A stretch of 64,000 bases of DNA, taken from Bin5 sp965207495. GTDB lineage: Bacteria > Chloroflexota > Anaerolineae > Caldilineales > Caldilineaceae. Positions 42,033 to 50,878 of the stretch are shown one piece after another (the first letter of the stretch is position 1; each line of letters opens with the position of its first letter). Made by a program: the position numbers and the translations under genes. Location of the stretch: positions 4,092,001 through 4,156,000 of the forward strand of contig OZ242287.1 of NCBI GenBank assembly GCA_965207495.1, given 5' to 3'. The notes beneath the pieces are model-generated. The model ran no database searches, was not told the DNA's origin, and was given only the letters and a program-made list of their open reading frames with translations.

Positions 42033-43592
42033 ATGTCCCGCACGCCGCATCTGGTCCGCTCCTCCTTCCTCGTTTTTTTCATCTTCGGGCTGGACAAAAT
42101 AACGGGCTTTGTCAAGCTGTTTCTGACAACCAGGCTGTTCGGTACAGGCCCGGAGATTGACGCTTTTGCCACGGCCAATCAGCTGCCGGAGCTTTTGCTT
42201 GCATTGCTTGCTGCCGGCGCCCTTTCTGCTGCGTTTATCCCAGTTTACTCCGGATACCTGACCCAATCGCGGCGCCGCGATGCTGAATCGCTGGCGGGGA
42301 CGGTGCTGACGCTGACATTGATCGTGATGGGCGCTGCCTGTTTCGCGGCGATTGTGGCGGCGCCCTGGCTCGTTCGCGTTGTACTTGCTCCCCATTTTCC
42401 CGCCGAGACACAGCAACTCACGATACAGATGATGCGGATCTTCCTGGTGGCCGCGGGGTTGATCAGTGTTTCCGGCGTTTTCGGCAGTGTGCTGCATTCA
42501 CACCAACACTTTCTGACACCGGCCCTGGGAAGGGTGCTGATCGATTTGGGACAGATTGCGGGGATGGTTTTTCTGGTGCCGATTTGGGGGGTCTACGGGA
42601 TGGCCTGGGGCAGTGTTCTGGGCGCGGCGCTGACGGTCCTCGTGCAGGTTCCGGCCCTGGCGCGCCAGAGGGTAGGCTTGCGGCTGCAGATCGATCTGCG
42701 GCTAAAGGGTGTACGGGAGGTCGTGCGGCTGATGGGCCCGCGCATCGTGACGCTGGGCGCGTTTCAGGCGGTGGACCTGGTCTTCATACGCCTGGCCTCT
42801 GCTTTGCCGGCGGGCAGCATTGCGGCATTCCACTACGCGATGCTGGTTATGCTGTCGATGCCCAAGTCTCTGTTTGGCGCGGCTGTTTCGACAGTAATCT
42901 TTCCGACGATGGCGGAGCAGTACAATACGGGGGCAGGTCAGCGGCTGCGTCAGACGGTCACGAATGGGTTGCGGGCGACGTGGCTGCTCCTGTTGCCGGC
43001 CGCAGTGGGCCTGCTGGTCCTGGGAAGACCGGCGGTGTCATTTCTGTTTGAACGGGGCGCGTTTGGGGCGGAGTCGAGCGCCCTGGTTTATCTGCTGATG
43101 GCGATATTTTCGGTGCGTCTGCTGGGGGAGGCGTCGTACGATGTACTCACGCTGACCTTTTTTGCTCAGCACAACACGCACGTACCGATGTGGGCAACGC
43201 TGGGTTGGATGGTCCTGAATGCGGGGCTGAGTATCGTCCTGGTCGAGCCGTTCGGAATCGCCGGGCTGGCCTGGGCGACCTCGGTCGCGGGCGCGGCGCT
43301 GGCGGCGGCGCTTTTTGGGCTCAATCTGCAGGTGGGCGGCGTGGAGGTGTCGATGCTGCGGGCGACTCTGGGGCGTGCGCTCGTAAGTAGCCTGGGGATG
43401 TGCGGCGTTGTGCTACTGTTACACCAGCTGCGGATGCCGCCCGCGCTGTTCATTCTGGCCGGGGCAAGCGGGGGCGGGTTTGCATTTTTCGGCATCTATA
43501 TGCTGCTGGGCGGCAGGGAGATCCTGACGGTGTTGGGGCATTTGCGGCGCGGGTTGCAGAGCGGAATCAGACTAGACGGTCAATCAAACTGA
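42033..43592 (+). CDS. murJ: Lipid II flippase MurJ (MviN)
   Basis: 519-residue membrane protein of the MOP exporter superfamily, with about 14 helices and the MurJ N-terminal pattern GLDKITGFVKLFLTTRLFGTGPEIDAFATANQLPELLLAL. The central FAAIVAAPWLVRVVLAPHF and RIFLVAAGLISVSGVFGSVLHSHQ segments also match. MurJ moves lipid-linked peptidoglycan precursor to the outer face of the membrane. A peptidoglycan role here fits the LysM protein upstream. It stands alone, without division or mur genes. Confidence 0.92.
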   Translation: MSRTPHLVRSSFLVFFIFGLDKITGFVKLFLTTRLFGTGPEIDAFATANQLPELLLALLAAGALSAAFIPVYSGYLTQSRRRDAESLAGTVLTLTLIVMGAACFAAIVAAPWLVRVVLAPHFPAETQQLTIQMMRIFLVAAGLISVSGVFGSVLHSHQHFLTPALGRVLIDLGQIAGMVFLVPIWGVYGMAWGSVLGAALTVLVQVPALARQRVGLRLQIDLRLKGVREVVRLMGPRIVTLGAFQAVDLVFIRLASALPAGSIAAFHYAMLVMLSMPKSLFGAAVSTVIFPTMAEQYNTGAGQRLRQTVTNGLRATWLLLLPAAVGLLVLGRPAVSFLFERGAFGAESSALVYLLMAIFSVRLLGEASYDVLTLTFFAQHNTHVPMWATLGWMVLNAGLSIVLVEPFGIAGLAWATSVAGAALAAALFGLNLQVGGVEVSMLRATLGRALVSSLGMCGVVLLLHQLRMPPALFILAGASGGGFAFFGIYMLLGGREILTVLGHLRRGLQSGIRLDGQSN

Positions 43593-43624
43593 CGGCCCGG
43601 TAATTCGCATTTGTGCGGCATGTC

Positions 43625-44410
43625 TCAGACTCCCAGCACGACGCGCTGTGCTTCGCTGATGCGGGCGGCGGTCTCGGGTCGGAACAGGGCGCGCTGGTCG
43701 GTCTGTGGCTTGAGGTCGCGGCGGCAATAGTAGCAGTGGAGCGCACGGCGCGGGCTGTCCGAACGATTGACGGTTCCCCCATGCCAGGTAAAGGCGTTGA
43801 AGACGAAGACCGTACCCGCACTACCCTGCACGAGGATTTCGTCAGGGTGGGGCGATTTTGGATCCGGCATACCGTCGCGAGGGTCTTGACCGAACAGATG
43901 TGAGCCGGGAACCAGGCGGGTGGCGCCGTTCTGCGGGGTAAAGTCGCTCAGCAGCCAGATGGAATTGCAGACGTTGTAGCGCCGGCGGCCGTCCATCATC
44001 GCAGGCGCAAAGTCCGTACTGTTATGGGAGCCATCGCAGTGGAGGGCCTGTAAGCCATGGCCCGGAAGAGCGGCACGGGCGTTGAGCGAGGACAGCTTCA
44101 GATCGCCGTCAAGTACATAGGCCATGGCAGCCAGCACTTTGGGGTTGGCCCAGACGAGATCGAAGAGCGGGTCTTTGTTCGCCAGATTGGCGAGCCGGTC
44201 GGTGCCCTCCTCCTGGTGGACCTCTTTGCCGGCGTGCTCCCCTTCTTCGTCTTCCAGCTCCTGCAGGCGCTTTCGAAACGCCTGAACTTGCGCGGGCGTC
44301 AAGAGGCCCGGCAGAGGAAGGAAACCGTCTTCATCGAGCGATCGTTTCTCGTCAGGAGACAAGGAATCGTCGCGTACGCCGAGCGTGTACAGAGCGGTCT
44401 GAATGTCCAT
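43625..44410 (-). CDS. Phytanoyl-CoA dioxygenase (PhyH) family protein
   Basis: 261-residue Fe(II)/2-oxoglutarate dioxygenase. The iron ligands are His124-x-Asp126 (LHCDGSHN) and His210 (NAFTWHGGT), with Arg221 (NRSDSPR) placed to bind 2-oxoglutarate. The family hydroxylates phytanoyl-CoA, ectoine, halogenated or phosphonate compounds; members are abundant in Chloroflexota with unknown substrates. Last gene of a reverse-strand group, 24 bases after a Gfo/Idh dehydrogenase. Confidence 0.9.
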   Translation of the reverse strand: MDIQTALYTLGVRDDSLSPDEKRSLDEDGFLPLPGLLTPAQVQAFRKRLQELEDEEGEHAGKEVHQEEGTDRLANLANKDPLFDLVWANPKVLAAMAYVLDGDLKLSSLNARAALPGHGLQALHCDGSHNSTDFAPAMMDGRRRYNVCNSIWLLSDFTPQNGATRLVPGSHLFGQDPRDGMPDPKSPHPDEILVQGSAGTVFVFNAFTWHGGTVNRSDSPRRALHCYYCRRDLKPQTDQRALFRPETAARISEAQRVVLGV

Positions 44411-44434
44411 TACCGGCCTCCCTTTTTCGCGACC

Positions 44435-45580
44435 CTAGCCGAGCCGCCACGCGTCTGTATCGACCTGTTCAAGCTGGCCGCTGGCGGCGGAGCGCACGCC
44501 TGCGTCCAGTATCGCCATTACTTCCAGATTAAAGTCGAGGTCCAAGGTCTGGTGCAGTTGGTCGCCTGTCTGCAGCCGGTGGATGAACTCCTGAGCGATG
44601 TCAGAGCGGTCGGCCGGCAGCGGATCGCAGTTATGTAACTCGGTTCGACCTGCGCCCCTCTCTATGCGTACTTTGGGCGATTCGCCGGGTTTCTCCTTAT
44701 CGATCACCAGTGTGCCTTCGGTCCCATAGACGATTGGCCCGGGCGAAACACCGTGGTCAAGGGTCGTCCACGACGCTTCACAAAGTGCCATTGCCTGGGG
44801 GAAGCGGACGATCATAGCGGCATTGTCTTCAGCGTCGCCCCATTTGCTGTTCAAGTTAGCCCGCATTCCCATGACGGCAGTCGCGGGCTCGCCCACCAGC
44901 CAGCGGGCTACCAGTGAGCCGTAGCAGCAGTAGTCGAGCATGACACCACCGCCGGCGGCGCTCTGGTGCCACCAGGTAGCGCCGCGTTCGACGCCTGTCA
45001 GTTTGCGCGGGCGCTCCTGCCCATCCTCATCGCCACCTGGATGGGAAACGCCCGCTCCCAGAGGACCCAAGTGGCCGCCCCGGAACTTGACTGTCAACAC
45101 CTGCCCAATTGCGCCGCCGTCGATCAACTCCTTGGCTTTGTGGGAGGCAGGTTGCCACGTTGTCGGCCAGTTGACGATCAGTTCGATACCGGCGGCGCGG
45201 GCGGCGCGGGCCATACGCAGGCCGTCAGCCAAAGAGGAGGCCATCGGCTTTTCGACCAAGAGATGTACGCCCCTTTGTGCGCAGGCTTCGACCACTGCCG
45301 GATGCTGCGCGTTTTCGGAGCAGCAGATTACGATATCGAGATTCTCCCGGTCCAACATCGCGTTGTAGTCGTCGTATGCCTTGGGAAATCCCAGATCTTC
45401 CAGAGCATGGCGCAGGTTCCAGCCTCGTGTATAGTGGGCCGTACGCAGCTCTGGGACCAGAGGCGGGGTGTCGGCGCAGGCCGCCAGCTCGGCTTGGGGG
45501 TGGGCGGCGAAGCGCTCGACCAGATGGTTGATGTGCATATGGGCAAAGCCGATGACGCCGATACGAAAATTGTTCGCCAT
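44435..45580 (-). CDS. Gfo/Idh/MocA-family oxidoreductase
   Basis: 381-residue NAD(P)-dependent dehydrogenase: Rossmann start IGVIGFAHMHINHL, intact Glu-Lys-Pro (LLVEKPMASS), and the C-terminal domain with GGGVMLDYCCYGSLVARWLVG. The N-terminal His-rich HMHINHL is a little unusual and may bind a metal or substrate. The partner PhyH gene follows closely. A second Gfo/Idh gene lies upstream past a small antitoxin gene, and the two are only distantly similar. Likely sugar or polyol oxidation. Confidence 0.9.
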   Translation of the reverse strand: MANNFRIGVIGFAHMHINHLVERFAAHPQAELAACADTPPLVPELRTAHYTRGWNLRHALEDLGFPKAYDDYNAMLDRENLDIVICCSENAQHPAVVEACAQRGVHLLVEKPMASSLADGLRMARAARAAGIELIVNWPTTWQPASHKAKELIDGGAIGQVLTVKFRGGHLGPLGAGVSHPGGDEDGQERPRKLTGVERGATWWHQSAAGGGVMLDYCCYGSLVARWLVGEPATAVMGMRANLNSKWGDAEDNAAMIVRFPQAMALCEASWTTLDHGVSPGPIVYGTEGTLVIDKEKPGESPKVRIERGAGRTELHNCDPLPADRSDIAQEFIHRLQTGDQLHQTLDLDFNLEVMAILDAGVRSAASGQLEQVDTDAWRLG

Positions 45581-45616
45581 GGATAGTTCTCCAATTCGGG
45601 GTTTCTTGATTCTTCC

Positions 45617-45829
45617 TCAGTTTTCCTTGACGGGCACGCGTGATTGGCGCATGGTCTCCAGGTCGCCTTCCCATTGCAGTTGACCGCGCAGGTTGCCCAC
45701 TTCCTCCTGAGACTTCAACCTTACAAGCAGACGCAGGGCGTTTTCAATCACTTCACGCTCGGTGGTCGCTCCAGAACAACACATCGCGTCTTTGATCAAC
45801 TTTTCGTCAAGTTCTATGTTGATACGCAT
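45617..45829 (-). CDS. VapB-family ribbon-helix-helix antitoxin (orphan)
   Basis: 70 residues matching the VapB/DUF2191 antitoxin pattern: MRINIELDEKLIKDAMCCSGATTEREVIENALRLLVRLK, a beta strand and two helices of a ribbon-helix-helix DNA-binding domain, and a C-terminal tail that would normally embrace a VapC PIN toxin. No PIN-domain ORF is found on either side: the next gene downstream is a dehydrogenase. It may be the remnant of a lost pair or a stand-alone regulator. Confidence 0.8.
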   Translation of the reverse strand: MRINIELDEKLIKDAMCCSGATTEREVIENALRLLVRLKSQEEVGNLRGQLQWEGDLETMRQSRVPVKEN

Positions 45830-45942
45830 TCGTATTCTCGGCTGAATGAAGTCAGCTCACGCTATGCGGGACAGTACTCGCGCTGACTGAGCTGTTGCGG
45901 CTCACGCTGAAAGCGGCGTCGATGGCCGCGCCGGCGAAACCG

Positions 45943-47052
45943 CTAGAAAGTGGTGCGCAATGCCTGGGCCGTCCCCGTCTGCGCCGACCGGTAGGCGCCG
46001 TCGAAAATTTCGATGACGTGGCGGGCGTGCTCCGGGGTCGAAGTGGTCGGGGTGTCATCCCGGATCCAATCTACGAGCTGCATCACGTCCTCGTAGACGT
46101 GCGACTCCTCAAGGCCGCGGTGGTCGCCCACCACGTGCGGCAACGATGCGCTCAGGTCGAACGCCTCCTCGAGCTCGCGGCCCGGATAGTCGAACGGTTC
46201 GCCGTTCAGCATGCCGCCGTTGATGACACCTTCAGTGCCGAAAATCAGCGGCCGGCCCATATTGGGGAGACCGCCGGCAGCCACTCCGTAGACGAAGGCG
46301 AACAGACTGTCGCCAAAGTCGAGGACCATCAGTGTATTGTCATCCATGTCGGTCGGCAGCATCTCGCCGTAAAACTCCCGCTCTTTCACACGTACGCCTG
46401 AAAAGGCGGTCACGCCTTTGGCAGGTCCAAGGATTCCTGTCATGGCGTGGAGGCCGTAAACAGTCATGTCGTAGAGCGGCCCGCCACCGGGCTTGCGGAA
46501 GTACCAGGCGGGGTTGACGTTGGTCAGTGGATCGTCGCCGCCGCGCACTCGCTCATTTTCGTGGTAGCGGCCGAAGGCAGCTCCCGTAACCGCCCAGGTC
46601 AGTTGTCCCAGCGCTCCCTCGCCGATCAACTCCTTGACACGTTGATGGGACGGCCGCAGCATTTCGCCGGGACAGGAGACGACCTTAACTCCTTTGGCCG
46701 CGGCGGCGGCGATCACCTGATCGGCTTCGTCCACGGTGGTGGTCATCGATTTGTTGAAGTGGATGTGGAGGCCGGCATCTACGCACTGCATGCCCTGTTC
46801 AAAGTGGAGGCCGATGGGCGTGGCGATGGAAACGGCGTCTACAGTGCCGGAGTCCAGCAGTTCTTCGGCGCTGGCATAGAAATTTGGCACGCCAAACCTG
46901 TTCGCGGCGGCCTCGGCTCTGTCCACGACAGGGTCGCACACAGCGGTTACGTTTACTCGATCCTGCACGTCTTCCATGGTCAGGTGGGGCAACAGCCCGC
47001 GAATGGAGATGCTGCCGGTACCGATGATTCCCAAACGAACGATGTCTGTCAT
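45943..47052 (-). CDS. Gfo/Idh/MocA-family oxidoreductase with altered catalytic motif
   Basis: 369 residues with a normal Rossmann motif (LGIIGTGSISIRGLLPHL) and the C-terminal alpha/beta domain (KPGGGPLYDMTVYGLHAMTGILG). The usual E-K-P motif is replaced by N-K-S (FNKSMTTTVDEA): the lysine is kept, its neighbours are not. Activity is therefore possible but the substrate class may differ. It lies upstream of the antitoxin and downstream of an epimerase on the same strand, in a sugar-catabolism-like group. Confidence 0.87.
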   Translation of the reverse strand: MTDIVRLGIIGTGSISIRGLLPHLTMEDVQDRVNVTAVCDPVVDRAEAAANRFGVPNFYASAEELLDSGTVDAVSIATPIGLHFEQGMQCVDAGLHIHFNKSMTTTVDEADQVIAAAAAKGVKVVSCPGEMLRPSHQRVKELIGEGALGQLTWAVTGAAFGRYHENERVRGGDDPLTNVNPAWYFRKPGGGPLYDMTVYGLHAMTGILGPAKGVTAFSGVRVKEREFYGEMLPTDMDDNTLMVLDFGDSLFAFVYGVAAGGLPNMGRPLIFGTEGVINGGMLNGEPFDYPGRELEEAFDLSASLPHVVGDHRGLEESHVYEDVMQLVDWIRDDTPTTSTPEHARHVIEIFDGAYRSAQTGTAQALRTTF

Positions 47053-47124
47053 TTTGTTCTACTCGTTTTGTGTGAAGGAAGGGGCGGAATTGTGTGAGAT
47101 AGGACAGTAGAAATCGGGAATGTG

Positions 47125-48012
47125 CTACAGTTTTCGCCAAGAGGTGCGGTGCCGCCAACCGACCGCCTGCTTGAGTTTTTGGTTGGACAGCAGTGATTGA
47201 TGTCCCTCGAGCCCGGCAGCCAGGGGGGCAAGGGGCGGGTTGAAACGGTCCACAAGCTCTTTTGAGGGTTCGAGCGCGGTGGTGTCGTCGGCGTTGAGGA
47301 AATAGACATCGTGTACGGGCAGATCGGGCGCCGCTTCCATGAGCAGGCGGTGGGCGTCGGCGACATCCTCGCTTCCGACCCAGCAGTAGAGCCAGGGATT
47401 CCACGCGCTGGCCGGTCTTGCTTCGGTGGCCATCTGGCGGCGGCGGGCCTGGGGGCAGACGCCGGCGATGCGGGTGACGTAGGTGCGAATGCCGTAGGAA
47501 CGGCTGAAGGAGGCGAGCAGGTCTTCTCCGGCACGCTTGGTGTAGCTGTAGGAGTCTTCGGGAAAGGTTGGATGTGTCTCGTCGATGGGTAGGAAGTCGA
47601 TGGGGAAGGGACTGCCGCTGATGCGGAAGCCATGCCCCAGGGCACAGTTGCTGCCGGCCATCACGACCGTTTTGACACCGGCTTCTACTGCAGCCTGCAT
47701 CAGGTAGTAGGTGCCCAGCATGTTGCTGCGGAAGGTGGCATCAAATGGCAGGCCTTCCTCCTCAACCCGAGTCTGCATCTGCGGATGGTCGGTTGGCCAG
47801 GGCTGGGCGCCGATGTGCTGGATGGCGTCGACACCGGTTACGGCCCGCCGGCAGTCCTCCCAATTGGCCAAGTCGCCGTTGATCCAGGGAAGTTGCGAGA
47901 ACTCTGGGTCAGGGCGGCTGCGAGACATCAGGACCAGTTCGTATTTGTGCGCAAGTGCGCGAATTACGTAGGCGCCCAGTTTACCGCTGGCGCCGGTGAT
48001 CAGAACTTTCAT
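47125..48012 (-). CDS. NAD-dependent epimerase/dehydratase family protein
   Basis: 295-residue extended SDR. The NAD motif is ITGASGKLGAYVIRAL near residue 5, and the catalytic Tyr-x3-Lys is in YSYTKRAGEDLL, with PIDETHP just before it. Members include UDP-glucose 4-epimerase and uronate dehydrogenases; the latter fits a catabolic cluster. First gene of the reverse-strand run, behind the promoter at 48046-48074. Confidence 0.9.
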   Translation of the reverse strand: MKVLITGASGKLGAYVIRALAHKYELVLMSRSRPDPEFSQLPWINGDLANWEDCRRAVTGVDAIQHIGAQPWPTDHPQMQTRVEEEGLPFDATFRSNMLGTYYLMQAAVEAGVKTVVMAGSNCALGHGFRISGSPFPIDFLPIDETHPTFPEDSYSYTKRAGEDLLASFSRSYGIRTYVTRIAGVCPQARRRQMATEARPASAWNPWLYCWVGSEDVADAHRLLMEAAPDLPVHDVYFLNADDTTALEPSKELVDRFNPPLAPLAAGLEGHQSLLSNQKLKQAVGWRHRTSWRKL

Positions 48013-48045
48013 GTTGCATGTTCGATGCGGAGTACGGTTTCGAGG

Positions 48046-48074
48046 ATTGTATCATGGCTCCAGGGGGCAATCAA
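48046..48074 (-). promoter_or_regulatory. Candidate promoter for the epimerase gene group
   Basis: On the minus strand TTGATT (48074-48069), a 17-base spacer and TACAAT (48051-48046) preceded by TGA. Transcription would start near 48039, 27 bases before ATG 48012. It lies next to the left end of repeat copy D. Confidence 0.55.
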
Positions 48075-48088
48075 GGATTCGCGACACT

Positions 48089-48486
48089 GGTGCGTATCTA
48101 GGATTTTGGGTGGGAGCAGTCTGGCAGGGAGATGATGCCGGCGGGGGCGCGGAATAGCAGTTTTTAGTAGTCAGTTGTTAGTTGTTAGTGAACTGCGAAC
48201 GGCAGTGGCTCGTGGTCAGTGGGTTGAGACGGAATGCGGGGGTAGACACTGTTGGCCAGACACGTTGCTGGGGAAGAATACACACGGTGGCAAGCAAGGG
48301 CGGGGCGTTGCGGGGGCGCAGCCCCTGCACAAGGGAGGGCCGAAGGCCCGGACGCCCAAATGCGAGGAGAGAGTGGAGAGGAGAGAGGAGAGAGCGACAC
48401 CGATCACGCTGATGGAGATTGGGACTTTTCGTGGCTTGGTTGCTTCATGAGGCGTACAGGAATTCAGTCCATTTCGGGATGCACTC
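48089..48486 (+). repeat. Dispersed intergenic repeat element, copy D
   Basis: From GGTGCGTATCTAGGATTTTG at 48089 to TTTCGGGATGCACTC at 48486, the ends show the GTGC(A)TCC-type inverted relationship of copy B. Inside: GCAGTCTGGCAGGGAGATGATG (shared with copy B), TTAGTTGTTAGT simple repeats, a TTGGCCAGAC segment and the full core 48303-48357 with both outer arms. The rest of the 48013-48684 gap holds only a 26-codon ORF at 48586 that I do not support. Confidence 0.8.
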
Positions 48487-48684
48487 TTTCACTGGTGGGC
48501 GGTGTCAGTGGGGAGGGATTGCGAGGGCACCGACAAGGGGTGGCCCTTCCTGAACTGACGGTGGTCACGTAGAGGGAGGTCAGTCTATGGCGGAACAGGC
48601 GGCCGAGGAGGCGTTGGGAGAGTTCGACCGCCGGCGGACGAGACTGGAGGCTGTTCCGGCCACCGGCTAGTCGGTCGGGCCGCG

Positions 48685-49458
48685 TCAGGACAGGCCCATT
48701 TTCACGAGGTTGCGATAGCTGGTGGCAAGGCTCTCGAAGGGGTCGCCCGGACAGATGTCCTGTTCCACGGCATACCACTCAACGTTGGCCTGGCGGCAGG
48801 CGTCGAGGATGCCGGGCCAGTTCAAGTTTCCTTCACCGACTTCTTTCATTACCTGTTCGCGCCAGCTGATCGTAGCCATATCTTTGAGGTGGACTACCGG
48901 CATCCGGTCCTTGACGCGCAGGATCCAGTCGCATACGTCACCGCCGCCAAATTGGATCCAGTAGGTGTCCAGCTCGGCCTGAACGTAGCGGGGATCGGTT
49001 TCATCGAAGAGAATCTCGAGCCCGCACTTGTCACCGTAGCGCATGAATTCGAAGCTGTGGTTGTGATAGCTGAAAGTCAGCCCGGCCTCGTGGAGAGTAC
49101 GGCCGACCTCGTTCGCTTCCACGATAAATTGACGCAGACCCTCTTCGCCCGCTTCGATAAAGTGAAAAGGCATACTGCCTACCGCCACGTGCCGGCAGTC
49201 CCAGAGGTTATGCTCTTCGATCACGGCGGAGATATCATCTTTGAGACGCGGCCAGGCGATGTGCGTGTTCACGATGGTAATGCCGTTATCATCGCAGACC
49301 TTCTTTACTTCTTCGGGGGAGATGGGGCCAATTGCCGATACCTGCGCCGCCGTGTAGCCGATTGCGCTGATCTTGGCCATTGTGTCTGTGAAATCTTCGA
49401 GGGTCTTTGTGAAATCCCGTACTGTGAAAAGCTGCGCTGCAAGGACGTTTTGACTCAT
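48685..49458 (-). CDS. Sugar phosphate isomerase/epimerase (TIM barrel)
   Basis: 257-residue xylose-isomerase-like barrel: MAKISAIGYTAAQVSAIG, ITIVNTHIAWP, LTFSYHNHSFEFMRYG, AELDTYWIQFGGGDV and MPVVHLKDMAT, where the His, Glu and Asp residues form the usual metal site. YHNHSFEF and HLKDM are typical of IolE/ketose epimerase relatives. It is separated from the epimerase group by repeat copy D but shares its direction and probable role in sugar catabolism. Start ATG 49458 has GGAGA upstream. Confidence 0.9.
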   Translation of the reverse strand: MSQNVLAAQLFTVRDFTKTLEDFTDTMAKISAIGYTAAQVSAIGPISPEEVKKVCDDNGITIVNTHIAWPRLKDDISAVIEEHNLWDCRHVAVGSMPFHFIEAGEEGLRQFIVEANEVGRTLHEAGLTFSYHNHSFEFMRYGDKCGLEILFDETDPRYVQAELDTYWIQFGGGDVCDWILRVKDRMPVVHLKDMATISWREQVMKEVGEGNLNWPGILDACRQANVEWYAVEQDICPGDPFESLATSYRNLVKMGLS

Positions 49459-49952
49459 GGATTTTCTCCTGAGATGAATGGATGACTTGGTCGTTGGCTT
49501 GTTCCAAGCCTAAAGTAAACAATGGATGGCCTCTGGGGCGCAAGTTGGGGGGGTCTTGTGTTATCGGAACATTGTCTGGCGCGCGAACGGCCCTGTGGTA
49601 CAATTTTTGAACATTTCGTTACTTCTTAGCCATTTCCGGTGTACAGTTCGCCTGACTCAGGGTATGCGAGATAGGAGGGACTGTAGGGACGGAAGTGAGG
49701 CGCCCTTCGGGAGGTTGGTGTCAGGTGGTCCGCCGCTGCGGACCCCCTTTTGCCATGCCTGGCATTCCTTCGACGGCTGTCATGTTTCGTTCTCAGGCAA
49801 GGCTGTTAGGGGATCAAGTATAGTGGCAGTAGGCTTGAGAGAAGACTGGGCTCGCCGAAATCGGGGCGGCGAGGGGCATGGCGCTGAGGAGGCGCTGCGT
49901 CTCTTGAGATTGGCCTGCACAATTGGATGCATAGGAGAGTTCGGAAAGTCAG
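49459..49952 (+). other. Leader region of the six-gene membrane operon
   Basis: No convincing gene. An extended -10, TGGTACAAT at 49596-49604, could start transcription about 340 bases before the first gene. The ORF open across 49526-49960 has no coding character that I recognise. Confidence 0.4.
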
Positions 49953-50246
49953 ATGCGTGAGGAGCAGTTTGAAGAGCCAGTTGACGCAGTGCTCTCGGCG
50001 ATCGGCGATAGACGGATGGTCTTGCCTGCGATTCTCTTGCTGGCTGGACACCGTCCGTTGGCGTTCACTGTTGGCCAGTTGCTGCTGATTCTGCAGCCGG
50101 TGGCTGCGCTCTTAGGCACCAACGGGCTGGAGCCCTGGGCCCGCCTGCTCACCCATCCGGGCGGTCCCGCGGCGCTGTCAGATCGGCTGGCGGCGTTGTT
50201 GGAAAAGGACCGCCTTGCAGCTCAAGAATTGAAATCTGAATCGTGA
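49953..50246 (+). CDS. Small unrecognised membrane-associated protein (operon gene 1)
   Basis: 97 residues, not recognised. An acidic N terminus (MREEQFEEPVDAVLSAIGD) is followed by a hydrophobic central part, MVLPAILLLAGHRPLAFTVGQLLLILQPVAALLG, that may form one or two short membrane helices, and a charged helix at the end. The stop overlaps the GTG of the next gene, so it is read as the first gene of the operon. Membrane location is inferred from hydrophobicity only. Confidence 0.65.
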   Translation: MREEQFEEPVDAVLSAIGDRRMVLPAILLLAGHRPLAFTVGQLLLILQPVAALLGTNGLEPWARLLTHPGGPAALSDRLAALLEKDRLAAQELKSES

Positions 50247-50872
50247 ACCATTATACAGACCCGGCACATCTGTCGCATGCGTGGCGGCAGCTGGCCGACA
50301 GTGCAAATGAGTCCGGAGAGACGTCGGTGTTCGCCCTGGGCCTGGATGCGCTTTACCGGAACGGCGTGTTGAGGCTACTAGCGCTGAGCCGCCTCTCCCG
50401 CCAAAACCTGGGGCCGCAACATCCGACGATCGTTACGGGCGGTGACGGATGGCTGTGGCTGCTGGCTATGCTTGTCTGGCGGCCTGCAGTTGGCGGTTAT
50501 CGACGCCATGCGGCGGCGGTTGACAGTGCGACCTCTGATGATGAGGCGGCGGGCCTGTCGGAACGAACGGACGATGCGGGTCGGACGGTCCTCTATGCGG
50601 GTGCAGACAGCGCCCTGTACGCGGCCACGCTTAACCTGGCGGGGCAGCAGGGGGACCGGGGTGGGACGCCTCCTGGGTTGGACTGGTCTGTGCCGACGTC
50701 AACGTCAGCCGGCGTCGAAGGCGCGGACGTCGAGTTGCTGCCAGCCATCGTCAGCCAGGTGTCTTTGCCTGATGCAGCAGAGCCCTCGGATGACGCCTGG
50801 TTGCGAAAAGGAGAACGCTGGGCGGGCGGCCTGCTGGCGTTCGCACTTCTTATCGCCTCATTCTTCGGATAG
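50243..50872 (+). CDS. Unrecognised membrane-anchored protein (operon gene 2)
   Basis: 209 residues, not recognised. The protein starts with a soluble helical part (HAWRQLADSANESGETSVFALGLDALYRNGVLRLLALSRLSR), has a hydrophobic WLWLLAMLVW near residue 72, a long Ser/Thr/Asp-rich low-complexity region, and a single C-terminal membrane helix (WAGGLLAFALLIASFFG). GTG start overlapping gene 1; gene 3 follows after six bases. The C-terminal anchor would place the bulk in the cytoplasm. Confidence 0.65.
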   Translation: MNHYTDPAHLSHAWRQLADSANESGETSVFALGLDALYRNGVLRLLALSRLSRQNLGPQHPTIVTGGDGWLWLLAMLVWRPAVGGYRRHAAAVDSATSDDEAAGLSERTDDAGRTVLYAGADSALYAATLNLAGQQGDRGGTPPGLDWSVPTSTSAGVEGADVELLPAIVSQVSLPDAAEPSDDAWLRKGERWAGGLLAFALLIASFFG

Positions 50873-50878
50873 ACGCCG

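Noticed and set aside
48182..48450. Short ORFs in the repeats, with translations such as GRSPCTREGRRP
   Set aside because: They translate the GC-rich core in several frames and recur only because the repeat recurs.
49526..49960. 144-codon plus-strand ORF
   Set aside because: No motif or ribosome site; composition does not match neighbouring proteins.
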